DNA from: Clostridiales bacterium 1_7_47FAA
Lineage (GTDB): Bacteria; Bacillota; Clostridia; Lachnospirales; Lachnospiraceae
Length of the DNA stretch: 64,000 nt
Assembly (NCBI GenBank): GCA_000155435.1
Contig: DS990260.1
Coordinates: 2,842,144 to 2,906,143, forward strand
Reading direction: 5' to 3'
Shown here: positions 17,210-26,432 of the stretch, piece after piece
Layout of the letters: each line of letters starts with the position of its first letter
Numbering within the stretch: position 1 is the stretch's first letter
Position numbers and translations under genes: made by a program
The notes under the pieces: generated by a model
What the model saw: the letters and a program-made list of their open reading frames with translations, nothing else
The model's database searches: none
Told to the model about the DNA's origin: nothing

Positions 17210-18150
17210 CAGCCCTGTACCTCCTTTATTTTCTTCATCTTACGGCTGGCCGCGGCTGACTTCTGGATGGAGTAAACCGTGAGGCCTGCAATGGTTGCCA
17301 GATACGGCAGCATCTGTATGAACTCAGACGGGATCTTAAGTACCTGAAGGATATTGGAAAGCCCGTCAAAAAATGCAAATATCATGGATGACAGCAGCGC
17401 CCCCGCCGGCGTGGCCTGTCCCATTGAGCAGGCTGCCAGGGAAATGAACCCCCGCCCGGCTGTCATGTCCCTTACAAACATATTGAGATAACCCATGGAA
17501 AGGTACATTCCCCCAAGTCCTGTCATGATTCCGCACAGCACAATGGCCAGGAACTGTATCTTCACCACGTTCTGCCCCACGCTGGATGCGGCGTCCGGGT
17601 TCTCACCCACAGCCCTCATGCGAAGCCCTGTGGGCGTCTTATACAGGAAGAACCAGATGGCAGCCACCATGATCAGCGCAAAGTACGTCAGCGCATTGTG
17701 GCCCGACAGGATGGTCCCGATAACAGGAATATCCTTGATGACAGGAATGTCCACGTTGGGAAATGAAAAGCTTTTTAAGGATGAGGAATTGCCCTTTTCC
17801 CCGGTTGCCAGCTGAAGCACGAATACCGTAAGGCCCGTGGCCATGGTGTTAACAGCCGTGCCGCAAAGCACATTGTTGGCTTTTAACACAAGATGGAAAT
17901 AGGCAAACACGGCGCTCACCGCAACAGCTGCCAGCAGACCGGCCACGACGCCCCATACAAGGTTCCCGCCAAAGGCGCTGCCGAGGACGCCTGCCAGGGC
18001 TGATATGAGCATGATTCCTTCCAGCCCCAGGTTCACAACCCCTGCCTTCGTACAGATCACAGCGCCCAGGGAAGCAAAGATAATGGGGGTTGCCACACGT
18101 ATCCACATGTACACAAAGTCCGTACTGACGATTAAGCTAAGTAAATTCAT
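17209..18150 (-). CDS. Nucleoside ABC transporter permease, NupQ/LivM type
   Basis: A 313-residue permease with about eight to ten membrane segments, of the BPD_transp_2 family. The GAVICTKAGVVNLGLEGIML stretch near the N terminus and the MRAVGENPDAASSVG loop are the typical signatures of nucleoside and purine importers (NupQ, NupC and YufQ group). It forms the membrane channel together with the neighbouring permease and is driven by the ATPase upstream. Overlaps both neighbours (4 bp and 1 bp), so the operon is tightly coupled. Confidence 0.87.
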   Translation of the reverse strand: MNLLSLIVSTDFVYMWIRVATPIIFASLGAVICTKAGVVNLGLEGIMLISALAGVLGSAFGGNLVWGVVAGLLAAVAVSAVFAYFHLVLKANNVLCGTAVNTMATGLTVFVLQLATGEKGNSSSLKSFSFPNVDIPVIKDIPVIGTILSGHNALTYFALIMVAAIWFFLYKTPTGLRMRAVGENPDAASSVGQNVVKIQFLAIVLCGIMTGLGGMYLSMGYLNMFVRDMTAGRGFISLAACSMGQATPAGALLSSMIFAFFDGLSNILQVLKIPSEFIQMLPYLATIAGLTVYSIQKSAAASRKMKKIKEVQG

Positions 18151-19226
18151 GCCTGCACTACCTCCTTTTCCTCTGCTTTCGCGGCCTTGACAATCAGATG
18201 CTGCCTCCAGCCTTTTAACAGTGCGTCCGCCGCAATCAGGAACATCATGACGCCCTGGATGATGTCCACCACCTCACGGCCCACGTCACTGCTGCGCGCC
18301 ATGATATCAGCGCCCACATTCAGGTATCCGATAAATGCAGCCGCCAAAGGGACCAACAGCGGATTGCTTCTGGCCAGCAGCGCAACCACGATACCTGTCC
18401 ACCCATATCCGGGGGTTGTGGTCCACTTGAACCGGTTATACATGCCAAGAAGCTCCGCGCCGCCGCCCATGCCTGCAATTGCCCCTGCAAGGACCTGGGC
18501 CGCAACCATGAGTCCGGTCACCTTAAGGCCCGCATACCTGGCAAACAGCGGATTGTCCCCGGTAATCCTGAGCCTGGTCCCAAGGGATGTGCGGTACAGG
18601 AAAAACCATACCAGGACACAAAGCACGATTCCCAGCACAATACCCGCGTGGATCCTGGTGCCGTCCAGTATGACGGGCAGCCTGGATGTCTTTTCAAATT
18701 CCAGGGAAGCCAGGCTGGAGCTGCTGACCTCACGGAAATGATAGCTTACCATGTAAATCGCAAAAAACTGTACCACGTAATTGAACATGATGGATGTAAC
18801 CAGCTCGCTTACATTCCATTTCATTTTCAGCAGGGCCGGAACCAGTGCGACCATTGCCCCGCAGAATCCTCCGAACAGGATGGCCGCAGCTGGGTGGATG
18901 CCGCCCGGAAGCTTACAGGCAATCGCCACCACCATGGCGCCTGTTATTCCGATAAAGAAGGAACCTTCTGCAATCATGGAAAATTGGCCCGAGCCAAAGA
19001 TGATGATGACTGCCAGCGCCGTGAACATTAACGGCGACGCCGCCTCTATGATATTACCCACCCTGCGCAGGGAGGTAAATGGTCCCAGGAAAAAACTGCT
19101 GATGGCTGTCCACGGGTCATCGCTTACAATAAACACAATGACGGACACCAGCACACAGGCTATAAGGATTACCAGGGCCAGCTTCACAAGGTCCACCAGC
19201 AGGTTGATTCGTTTATTACTGTTCAT
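18147..19226 (-). CDS. Nucleoside ABC transporter permease, NupP type
   Basis: A 359-residue permease of the same BPD_transp_2 family but of the NupP/YufP branch: longer N terminus with a first membrane segment (LVKLALVILIACVLVSVIVFIV), GSFFIGITGAMVVA, ELVTSIMFNYV and LRITGDNPLFARYAGL. It partners with the shorter permease downstream to form the transmembrane pathway. Its start overlaps the end of the ATPase gene by 11 bp. Confidence 0.87.
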   Translation of the reverse strand: MNSNKRINLLVDLVKLALVILIACVLVSVIVFIVSDDPWTAISSFFLGPFTSLRRVGNIIEAASPLMFTALAVIIIFGSGQFSMIAEGSFFIGITGAMVVAIACKLPGGIHPAAAILFGGFCGAMVALVPALLKMKWNVSELVTSIMFNYVVQFFAIYMVSYHFREVSSSSLASLEFEKTSRLPVILDGTRIHAGIVLGIVLCVLVWFFLYRTSLGTRLRITGDNPLFARYAGLKVTGLMVAAQVLAGAIAGMGGGAELLGMYNRFKWTTTPGYGWTGIVVALLARSNPLLVPLAAAFIGYLNVGADIMARSSDVGREVVDIIQGVMMFLIAADALLKGWRQHLIVKAAKAEEKEVVQA

Positions 19227-20772
19227 GCCGCGCCTCCTTTATCTCTTCCTCTGACTGTACCTGGATTCCCAGCATATAGGTGCCCAGCTGCGCTTCCGTC
19301 ATCTGTGAGGTATCGCTGATATAAGCCACGATCCGTCCCTCATACATCACAATCAGGCTGTCGGACAGACCCAGTACTTCGTTTAAATCCGATGTGACGA
19401 GGATGACCCCGTTCCCCTCATCCCTCATCTCAACCAGGCGTCTGCGGATGAATTCCGTGGCTCCCACATCCACTCCCCTGGTGGGCTGGTCCGCAATGAT
19501 GACCTGTGGGGACCCGGACAGTTCCCTTGCCAGGACCGCCTTCTGGATATTGCCGCCTGACAGGCTGTTGATGGCCACGTCCTGGGACTTGCAGAATATC
19601 AGGTACTGTTTTACCATCTCGTCCCCGTATTCCCTGACCGCCCTCTTGTCCCGCACTCCGTTTTTAAAGAAACGCTTCCAGCCAAGCTTATCTGCAATCA
19701 TATTCTCAGTAATGGAAAGATGGGGCGCCATGCCCATGGTCATCCTGTCCGCGGGAATGTGGGCCAGCTTCAGGTTCCTTATCTTCTCAACCGAATATCC
19801 CCTGATATCCTGTCCGCTTATCTCAATGGTTCCATGACTGTAAGCGCCCATACCGGTAATGGCCCGCACCAGTTCGGTCTGCCCGTTGCCTTCCACCCCG
19901 GCAATCCCCAGTATCTCGCCCTTTCTCAATGAGAACGATACATGGTCCACTGCATGCTTTCCGTTCTCGTCCACCACTACCAGGTCCCTTACCTTAACCA
20001 ATGCCTCCTTTGGGCTGGCTGGTTCCTTCTCCACATTCAGGATGACGTCCCTGCCCACCATAAGCCGTGAGATATCCTGCTCCGAAACCTGGTCCACCTC
20101 ATGCACCCCCATGGTGGTCCCCCGGCGGATGATGGTAATCCGGCTGCATATCTGCTTGATTTCCTGAAGCTTATGGGAAATGAAGATAATGGTGTACCCG
20201 TTGTCCCTCAGGTGGAGCAGCTCATCAAACAGCTCCTGGGTCTCCTGGGGAGTCAGCACGGCCGTGGGCTCATCCAGAATCAGGATTTTCGCCCCGCGGA
20301 ACAGCGCCTTAAGTATTTCCACCTTCTGCTTCTGGCCCACGGTCAGGTCCTCCACCCGCTTGTCCGGGTCCACGTAAAGGTTGTATTTCCTGCCCATCTC
20401 CTCCACCTGCTTTCTTGCAAAAGCCAGGTCTACCATGACGCCCTTTCTCGGCTCCATGCCCAGGATGATGTTCTCCGCAACGGTCAGGGAGGATACCAGC
20501 ATGAAATGCTGGTGCACCATTCCGATTCCCATTTTTATTGCCATCTGCGGGGATGACATATGTACCTGCTTCCCATTTACATAAATCTCACCTGATGTGG
20601 GCTGTTCCTCGCCAAACAGGATTTTCATCAAAGTTGACTTGCCCGCCCCGTTCTCGCCGGAAAGGGCGTGTATCTCCCCAAGGTTCACGGACAATGTCAC
20701 ATCCTTGTTGGCCATGACCCCGTTGGGGTAGATTTTCACAATATGGGACATTCTCAATGCTTCTTCTGCCAT
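19216..20772 (-). CDS. Nucleoside ABC transporter ATPase, NupO type (tandem ABC domains)
   Basis: A 518-residue protein with two ABC cassettes. The first has GENGAGKST (Walker A), LTVGQKQKVEILKAL (signature) and ILILDEPTAVLTP; the second has a reduced Walker A (GVEGNGQTEL), the signature LSGGNIQKAVLARELSG and IIADQPTRGVD. This asymmetry is normal for the sugar/nucleoside (RbsA, NupO) group. It powers the two permeases that follow. I chose the start at 20772 (MAEEALRMSHIVKIYPNG) because GGATGAGG lies upstream; the frame extends 39 residues further but that part overlaps the terminator-like hairpin. Confidence 0.9.
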   Translation of the reverse strand: MAEEALRMSHIVKIYPNGVMANKDVTLSVNLGEIHALSGENGAGKSTLMKILFGEEQPTSGEIYVNGKQVHMSSPQMAIKMGIGMVHQHFMLVSSLTVAENIILGMEPRKGVMVDLAFARKQVEEMGRKYNLYVDPDKRVEDLTVGQKQKVEILKALFRGAKILILDEPTAVLTPQETQELFDELLHLRDNGYTIIFISHKLQEIKQICSRITIIRRGTTMGVHEVDQVSEQDISRLMVGRDVILNVEKEPASPKEALVKVRDLVVVDENGKHAVDHVSFSLRKGEILGIAGVEGNGQTELVRAITGMGAYSHGTIEISGQDIRGYSVEKIRNLKLAHIPADRMTMGMAPHLSITENMIADKLGWKRFFKNGVRDKRAVREYGDEMVKQYLIFCKSQDVAINSLSGGNIQKAVLARELSGSPQVIIADQPTRGVDVGATEFIRRRLVEMRDEGNGVILVTSDLNEVLGLSDSLIVMYEGRIVAYISDTSQMTEAQLGTYMLGIQVQSEEEIKEARHEQ

Positions 20773-20845
20773 AATCAACACCTCATCCTTCCGGTGCGCC
20801 CTGCCTGCACCGCGTTTTTCAAGATCCACACCGGATTTTACGTTC

Positions 20846-20882
20846 AAAAAAGGAGGCCCTGTATCTGATACAGCAGCCTCCT
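20846..20882 (-). terminator. Hairpin with T tract between BMP and ATPase genes
   Basis: AGGAGGC/GCCTCCT and CTGTATC/GATACAG form a long stem, followed on the minus strand by TTTTTT. It sits inside the operon right after the binding-protein gene, so it probably causes partial termination, giving more binding protein than ATPase and permease. Confidence 0.85.
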
Positions 20883-20900
20883 GAACCACACTTCCCTACA

Positions 20901-22091
20901 TCAAGGTTTCATGCCATCACGAAGAGCTGCTACGTCTTCTGTTGTCATATCAAAAGCGGTTCCAACCGTGATATCACCGCTTATAACCTTCTGTTCTGTC
21001 TCATCAATGAACTTCTGGATGTCCTCGGGAACAAGTTTTGTATAGTTTTCATTCTTAGCCAGGCCCACAGCCCCGCTGTCCAGTCCCAGGATATAATCCT
21101 GATCCAGGCTCATGGTTCCCTCGCTCCATCCCTTGACAGAGGTATAGATGGACTCGCCCACATTCTTAAGGCTGGAGGAAATCACATTTGCGGCCAGTTC
21201 CGGATCGGAATCCTTTAATTCAGCATAAATGTCCTGGTCGCAGGCAATCAGGTACTTGTCTGACTTCTGCGCTGCCGTCACGGCGCCAAGGATGGACTGG
21301 GAAGCCGGTGCATAAACCACCTGCGCGCCCTGGTTATACAGCTGGGTAGTCATTTCCATGCACTTGGAAACATCCTCAAAGGAACCTACGTAAGAAGTCA
21401 CAACCTTAATCTCAGGGTCCACATACTGGATGCCTTCCAGATACCCTACCAGGAAATCATTGATATTGGACGTATCCATGGAACCTACAAATCCTAAGAT
21501 TTTCTTGGAAGGATCAATCTTGGCATCACCGGAATCCAGCATCTTGGCTGCCAGTACGCCGGAAAGGAATGCAGCCTGGTTGGAGTAGTAGTTAACGCCC
21601 ATCATATTGCCTTCTGTCACCACGTCCCTGTCAACCGACACGTCAAAAATCAGATAATTCTTATCAGGGAACTCAGCTGCAATATCCTGGGCCAGTTCCT
21701 TAACAGACCAGGTCCCGGATACAATCATGTCCCAGTCCTGCTCAGACACATCCAGGTAATTGCCCTCGTAGCTGGTTTCGTCCCTGCCCATCTCGATGGT
21801 CTTGACCTCGGCCCCCATCTTATCCGCCAAAAGCTGCATGCCGCTGGCGGCGGAGTCATTGAAACCCTTGTCGCCCAGGTTGCCGTTACACAGATAAACC
21901 ACTTTCAGGGGCTTGTCAGAAGCGCCTGGGTCATCTGCATTTTCCTCCTGCGCCTGTGCCGTGGTATCCCCTGCCTGGGTTTCCTTGCCTGCCGGCGCCG
22001 CTGTTGTCTCTTTTGCCGAAGAGCCGCAGCCTGCGAGCATGGATGCTGCCATGGCGGCCGCCAGTACGGTACTTACGATTCTTTTCTTCAT
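20901..22091 (-). CDS. bmpA: BMP-family nucleoside-binding lipoprotein
   Basis: A 396-residue secreted lipoprotein: signal peptide MKKRIVSTVLAAAMAASMLA followed by lipobox cysteine Cys22 (LAGC), then an acidic linker. The mature part has the basic-membrane-protein pattern: VVYLCNGNLGDKGFNDSAA, NYLIFDVSVD, GVNYYSNQAAFLSGVLAA and GFVGSMD. These proteins bind purine or pyrimidine nucleosides outside the membrane and deliver them to the ABC permeases. Start at 22091 is chosen since AGGAGG is eight bases upstream; two upstream in-frame ATG or related codons are too close or too far. Confidence 0.9.
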   Translation of the reverse strand: MKKRIVSTVLAAAMAASMLAGCGSSAKETTAAPAGKETQAGDTTAQAQEENADDPGASDKPLKVVYLCNGNLGDKGFNDSAASGMQLLADKMGAEVKTIEMGRDETSYEGNYLDVSEQDWDMIVSGTWSVKELAQDIAAEFPDKNYLIFDVSVDRDVVTEGNMMGVNYYSNQAAFLSGVLAAKMLDSGDAKIDPSKKILGFVGSMDTSNINDFLVGYLEGIQYVDPEIKVVTSYVGSFEDVSKCMEMTTQLYNQGAQVVYAPASQSILGAVTAAQKSDKYLIACDQDIYAELKDSDPELAANVISSSLKNVGESIYTSVKGWSEGTMSLDQDYILGLDSGAVGLAKNENYTKLVPEDIQKFIDETEQKVISGDITVGTAFDMTTEDVAALRDGMKP

Positions 22092-22171
22092 TTCCATTTC
22101 CTCCTGTAGTCGTACATGTAATATTAACAATTATATTAACAAACTGCTTATTCAGCAGAAGGTTTCACTTA

Positions 22172-22909
22172 TCACAGCCTGCGGTCCAGTGTAAAACGGT
22201 ACCAGTTGCTGTCCATCCTGTACTTGTGATAGCATAAAGGCTCCTCGCCCTTAAACAGCACCTCATCCATTACAATGACAATGGGGCATTGGGGCTGGTC
22301 CACCACCTCGCTGGACCACTCCACGGCGCTCATGGAAAGCCTGGAACGCTCCGCCTGCTTATATAAGGAGGCAAGGGCAAATTCCTTCAGTCCCTCTTCA
22401 TCATCAATGGCTATCTCCTCTTTTTCCAGGAGCAGCACAGGGATGATTGCCACCGAAGACGCCACGTAAGCGTCGCCTACAAAATACTTCATGTCCACGG
22501 CCACTGCGGTGAACCCCCTGCCGTTATAACCCAGCAGGTCGCCGATCAGCCTTCCTCCGTTCTGGACGCTGATGACTGCCTCCACCTTGGTGATGGCGTC
22601 CACGCAGCTGCTTAGGCATGGGTTGGTAATGTGCTGGAGCCCATCCTTATTCCTGGCCAGCTGTCCCGTTACCGTGGTCTTTTTCCCCTGCATCTTATAA
22701 ATATAACCGTCCTCTTCCAGCTTGCGCACCGCCATACGCACCGTACTGCGGCTTACGTTCCAGTACTCTGCCAGGATGTTCTCTCCCGGAAGGGAATCCC
22801 CCTCCTTCAGCTTCTCATCCTGGATAAGCTGGTAAATAATATCGTAAATCTGCACATAATAAGGTATGTTCAAATCCCCCAGCTGGGGCATTTCCTTATA
22901 ATCCATCAA
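22172..22909 (-). CDS. GntR family transcriptional regulator (HutC-like)
   Basis: A 245-residue regulator. The N-terminal winged helix (about 15-85) reads YYVQIYDIIYQLIQDEKL, GDSLPGENILAEYWNVSRST, VRKLEEDGYIY, the usual GntR pattern. The C-terminal 150 residues look like a UTRA-type ligand domain but are divergent from the common motifs. Located inside the nucleoside cluster with its start one base from the stop of the phosphorylase gene, it most likely responds to a nucleoside or its product and controls this operon. Direct repeats CAACATGG upstream of the first gene are possible sites. Confidence 0.82.
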   Translation of the reverse strand: MMDYKEMPQLGDLNIPYYVQIYDIIYQLIQDEKLKEGDSLPGENILAEYWNVSRSTVRMAVRKLEEDGYIYKMQGKKTTVTGQLARNKDGLQHITNPCLSSCVDAITKVEAVISVQNGGRLIGDLLGYNGRGFTAVAVDMKYFVGDAYVASSVAIIPVLLLEKEEIAIDDEEGLKEFALASLYKQAERSRLSMSAVEWSSEVVDQPQCPIVIVMDEVLFKGEEPLCYHKYRMDSNWYRFTLDRRL

Positions 22910-23674
22910 TTATGCCATCTCCTTGTCTTTCCTGATCATAAGCCTCATTGCTTCGATTGCGGTCCTGATTGCCCTGTCCTCAATATCGATTTCCGATTTC
23001 CTGCCGTTATCGCTGTAGTTCCTGCAATTGGTGGCGCTGGCCATCACACAGGCCGTCCTGATTCCCAGGGACGCGCCCACCGCAAAGAGTGGGGCGCATT
23101 CCATGCTGGTGGAGGTGGCCCCGCCTTTTTCATATGCGGACCACTTATACTGAAGCTCCGGCCCCACCGGCTTGGTTTCCGGCTCGGTCTGTGTGTAAAA
23201 GGACGCCTTGGTGATGGTCACTCCCACATTATATGGATAATCCAGGTTAATGGCTGCCTGCTCGATGCATTTAAGCATCTGGAAATCCGGCACGGAAGGA
23301 AATTCCACCGGCAGATAGTGCTGGCTCACCCCCTCCATCTTCACTGCCCCGTTGGGGATTACCACATCCCCCAGGGACACCTTGGGAGATACGGACGCAC
23401 AGGTGCCCACGCGCATCATGGTGTCCGCGCCGCACTGGTGCAGTTCCTCAACCGCAATGGCAGCAGACGGTCCCCCAATCCCGGTACTGGTCACAGCCAC
23501 CATGGTACCATCCAGTTCCCCTACGAATGTCCTGTATTCCCTGTTATAGGCGATCTCCCTTGGATTGTCAAAATATGCTGCTATCTTTTCCGTACGCTCC
23601 GGGCTTCCCGGAAGGAACACATACCTTCCCACATCCCCGGCTTCCAACGCAATGTGCATCATTTTCTTTCCCAT
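22910..23674 (-). CDS. Nucleoside (uridine-type) phosphorylase, paralog 2
   Basis: A 254-residue NP-I phosphorylase, close paralog of the protein encoded at 15556-16329: shared GRYVFLPGSPERTEK, TSTGIGGPSAAIAVEEL, NVGVTITKASFYTQTEPETKP and GGATSTSMECAPLF. As in the other paralog, Ser replaces the first Glu of the EMES motif. The shared but non-standard base-binding region (TEPETKP) suggests that these two act on a substrate other than plain uridine, or are a Lachnospiraceae branch. Located between the amidohydrolase and the regulator in the same operon. Confidence 0.83.
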   Translation of the reverse strand: MGKKMMHIALEAGDVGRYVFLPGSPERTEKIAAYFDNPREIAYNREYRTFVGELDGTMVAVTSTGIGGPSAAIAVEELHQCGADTMMRVGTCASVSPKVSLGDVVIPNGAVKMEGVSQHYLPVEFPSVPDFQMLKCIEQAAINLDYPYNVGVTITKASFYTQTEPETKPVGPELQYKWSAYEKGGATSTSMECAPLFAVGASLGIRTACVMASATNCRNYSDNGRKSEIDIEDRAIRTAIEAMRLMIRKDKEMA

Positions 23675-23752
23675 AACATTTCTCCTTTATCCCTTTTTAT
23701 TTATCTGGCTTATGGGCCTGCTACGGTTATCCTGCGCCGCCGCGTCCGTTCC

Positions 23753-25216
23753 CTATATAAGTCCGGCCCGTTCCCCCAGATATCTGCCCGACTCCTGGGC
23801 CTGGGCCATCACATCCTCTGCGTCCATGGAAATGACCCTGCGCTCCCTCATGACCCATCTGCCGTCCACGCACATACCGCATACATCCGCACCCAGGGCG
23901 CTGTACACCAGCGCCGCGTACAGTTTATCCGCCCGGTTTCTTATAAGAGGCACAAGGCGCGGGCTTGTCGTATCCATTACAATAAAATCCGCCTTCTTAC
24001 CAATCTCCAGGCTTCCCCTGTCCCCTTCGCATCCCAGCGCCCTGGCGCCCTCTATGGTAGCCATCCTGACTGCCTCGCGGGCCGGAAGGAATTCCGCATT
24101 GTGAAGCTGCATCTTCTGGATCAGGCTTCCGGTCCTTAAATCCCGCAAAAGGTCCAGGCTGTTGTTGCTCTGCGCCCCGTCCGTACCGATGGATATCTGT
24201 ATGCCCCGCTCCTTCATGGCCTTCATGGGCATGATGCCCGATACCAGCTTCAGGTTACTGACCGGATTATACGACACATGTACATTGTATGTCTGAAATA
24301 CATCCATATCCTCCTCCGACAGGTGGATGCAGTGGGCCGCCAGGACCTTCTGTCCAAAAACCCCCAGGCTCTCCAGCCACTTCACAGGAGACAGGCCGTA
24401 CCGCTCCATGATCTGGGCATTCTCATCCTCTGTCTCGGATATGTGGGTATGGATCAGCAGGTCATATGAATCCGCCAAGTCCACCACCTTCTTAAACAGA
24501 TTCCCGGACACGCTATATGGGGCATGCGGGCCGATACACGGCGTAACCCTGGTCCCTCCTGCACGGCCGTGCCAGTGTTTCACAAAATCCGCCGCCTTTT
24601 CAAAGGAATCCCCGCCCTCCGCGGTTGACCAGTCAAAGACAGACGCAGCCAGATAACAGTTAAGCCCGCTCTCCGACGCGGCCCTTGCCACATCCTCCGC
24701 AAAATAAAACTGATCCGCATACGTGGTGATTCCTGACCGGATGAACTCCAGACATGTCATTCTGGCAGCATTATATGCAATCTGCGGATTCAGATGCTTT
24801 TCCGCAGGCCACATGGCATGGTTGAGCCAGTCCATCAGTTCCATGTCATCCCCCAGGTTCCTGAACACGGAGGAGTGGGAATGGGTGTGGGTATTCACAA
24901 GTCCCGGCAATACCAGATGGCCCTTCAGGTCGATTATCCGGTCTTTTGCAATGACTGTCCAGCTGTCCGGGCCTGGCTCCTGTCCTGCCTTATCATCCAA
25001 ACGCTCCTGTCTTTCTTGGCCCGCATTTCCTTCCAATGGCTCCTGTCCTGCCTGGCCCGCCTTACCTTCCAGCCACCCCTGTCCTTCCAGTTCCTCCTCA
25101 GGCCCAATCCACCGGATCTGGCCGTCCGCCACAATCATGGCTCCGGCTTCGTACACCCGGTCCTGCCCGTCAACTGTGAGTATGGTGCAGTTTTTAATTG
25201 CAAATGCGTCCTTCAT
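23753..25216 (-). CDS. Amidohydrolase of the MTA/SAH deaminase (SsnA/TrzA) group
   Basis: A 487-residue metal-dependent deaminase. It has the zinc motif LPGLVNTHTHSHSS (His110, His112), the later metal-ligand regions LIHTHISETEDEN and VLAAHCIHLSEED, and SIGTDGAQSNNSLD with the catalytic Asp. This pattern fits S-adenosylhomocysteine/methylthioadenosine deaminases and other nucleoside or base deaminases, which suits its place in a nucleoside cluster. Residues 43-86 are an unusual Gln/Gly/Glu-rich insert made of related ~12-residue units (GKAGQAGQEPLEG, GNAGQERQERLDD), in the loop before the strand that leads to the zinc site. The insert probably does not touch the active site. Confidence 0.83.
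   Translation of the reverse strand: MKDAFAIKNCTILTVDGQDRVYEAGAMIVADGQIRWIGPEEELEGQGWLEGKAGQAGQEPLEGNAGQERQERLDDKAGQEPGPDSWTVIAKDRIIDLKGHLVLPGLVNTHTHSHSSVFRNLGDDMELMDWLNHAMWPAEKHLNPQIAYNAARMTCLEFIRSGITTYADQFYFAEDVARAASESGLNCYLAASVFDWSTAEGGDSFEKAADFVKHWHGRAGGTRVTPCIGPHAPYSVSGNLFKKVVDLADSYDLLIHTHISETEDENAQIMERYGLSPVKWLESLGVFGQKVLAAHCIHLSEEDMDVFQTYNVHVSYNPVSNLKLVSGIMPMKAMKERGIQISIGTDGAQSNNSLDLLRDLRTGSLIQKMQLHNAEFLPAREAVRMATIEGARALGCEGDRGSLEIGKKADFIVMDTTSPRLVPLIRNRADKLYAALVYSALGADVCGMCVDGRWVMRERRVISMDAEDVMAQAQESGRYLGERAGLI
24959..25090. repeat. Imperfect in-frame repeat inside the amidohydrolase
   Basis: About 130 bases of related CTCCTGTC...TGGCCCGCC-type units encode the GQ/E-rich insert at residues 43-86. 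The length is a multiple of three, so the frame is kept. Copies have diverged. Confidence 0.6.
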
Positions 25217-25257
25217 AGCCCAGCCTTCTTTCTAAATCCGGAAAAACCCCGATATTA

Positions 25258-26235
25258 CTATGACTTATTATACCGCCCCGGCGTCATGTCCTGGAACACG
25301 GAGAACAGCCTGCGCACAGCTTTTACGGAATCTACTTCCACGCACACGGCGATTTCCTCCCGGTCAAGGTCCGGGACAAACCCGTTGTCAGTCTTAATCA
25401 TGCCTTTAAATGCCTCATTCTCATATTCCACCCCTGCCCGGACCATCTTAAACATGCCCAGGGACGGGTCCTCCGCTATCAGTACGGCCAGCGGGTCATG
25501 GACCACACATGCATTGGCCATGCCCATGGATACCCGGTGGAATTCAAAATAGAACTTAAGCACATCCTTTATATACCCTGCAATGGGCCTGCACTCTTCC
25601 AGGCAGTATGTACACAGGTTCTCCACATCCCTGTCCGTGATGAATGTCTTCATGGTCACATCCAGGCCGGCCAGCATCAGGTTGAATCCTGCCTTAAACA
25701 CAATATCCGCCGCCATGGCATCCCCGTAGATGTTAGCTTCCGCATAAGGAGTTATATTGCCGGGTGCATTCAGGGTTCCGCCCATGGACACCACCTTCTT
25801 TACCTTCCCGGGAAGCTTTGGGTCCTTCCTGAGGGCCAGGGCCAGGTTGGTCATCCTGCCTGTGGTTATGATAATCAGTTCCCCCTTAAGTTCCTCTGCC
25901 TTCCTTATAATGAAATCACTGGCAGACTCCTCAAGAGGTTTCTGGCTGCTCTCTGGAAGTTCCACGTTGCCAATCCCATTATCCCCATGGATGAATGCGG
26001 GCGCCGACTCAAACACCCCCTCCAGGGATTCATTGGCTCCCACGGCCACCGGCACCTCATAGCCGCAGCCTGAAAGTTTTATTAATCGCAAGGAGTTGTC
26101 CGCAGACTGTTCCGCATTGTTATTACCGAAACATGTGGTAATCCCTTCCACGTGGAAATTAGGGGACCTGAGTGCGTATAATATGGCCAGGGAATCATCC
26201 ACTCCCGTATCCGCGTCAATAATAATCCGTTTCAT
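25258..26235 (-). CDS. Inosine/uridine-preferring nucleoside hydrolase
   Basis: A 325-residue enzyme that hydrolyses the N-glycosidic bond of ribonucleosides. It has the calcium site DADTGVDD (residues 7-14) at its start, GITTCFGNNN, VSMGGTLNAPGN, the FNLMLAGLDVTMKT helix and the C-terminal VHDPLAV motif with the active-site His. Start at 26235 is set by AAAGGAG; the frame is open 24 residues further upstream but without a ribosome site. First gene of the nucleoside cluster. Together with the phosphorylases it would give two routes from nucleoside to base. Confidence 0.9.
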   Translation of the reverse strand: MKRIIIDADTGVDDSLAILYALRSPNFHVEGITTCFGNNNAEQSADNSLRLIKLSGCGYEVPVAVGANESLEGVFESAPAFIHGDNGIGNVELPESSQKPLEESASDFIIRKAEELKGELIIITTGRMTNLALALRKDPKLPGKVKKVVSMGGTLNAPGNITPYAEANIYGDAMAADIVFKAGFNLMLAGLDVTMKTFITDRDVENLCTYCLEECRPIAGYIKDVLKFYFEFHRVSMGMANACVVHDPLAVLIAEDPSLGMFKMVRAGVEYENEAFKGMIKTDNGFVPDLDREEIAVCVEVDSVKAVRRLFSVFQDMTPGRYNKS

Positions 26236-26275
26236 AAATCCATACTCCTTTTCATTCGCTTCATCTTGTATGTCC

Positions 26276-26304
26276 AGTTTACAACATGGCAGCCAAGTTG
26301 TCAA
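26276..26304 (-). promoter_or_regulatory. Promoter and direct-repeat operator of the nucleoside cluster
   Basis: Minus-strand TTGACA (26299-26304), 17 bases, TAAACT (26276-26281). Two CAACATGG words at 26282-26289 and 26302-26309, exactly 20 bp apart, fill the spacer and flank the -35, a good place for a repressor such as the cluster's GntR protein. Confidence 0.6.
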
Positions 26305-26432
26305 CATGGTATCACTAGTTTTTTATGCTAAATGTATAGTTTTTTAGTCAATCCAGCATATATTTTTTTAATATTGCCTAATTATTTTTTAGGTCTTTTA
26401 TATTTCGACCAAAAATTTTTGGCATTCTGTCC

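Noticed and set aside
22631-24139. 502-codon plus-strand open frame across the phosphorylase and amidohydrolase genes
   Set aside because: Antisense to two clear enzymes and their junction, His/Arg/Gly-rich composition, no ribosome binding site.
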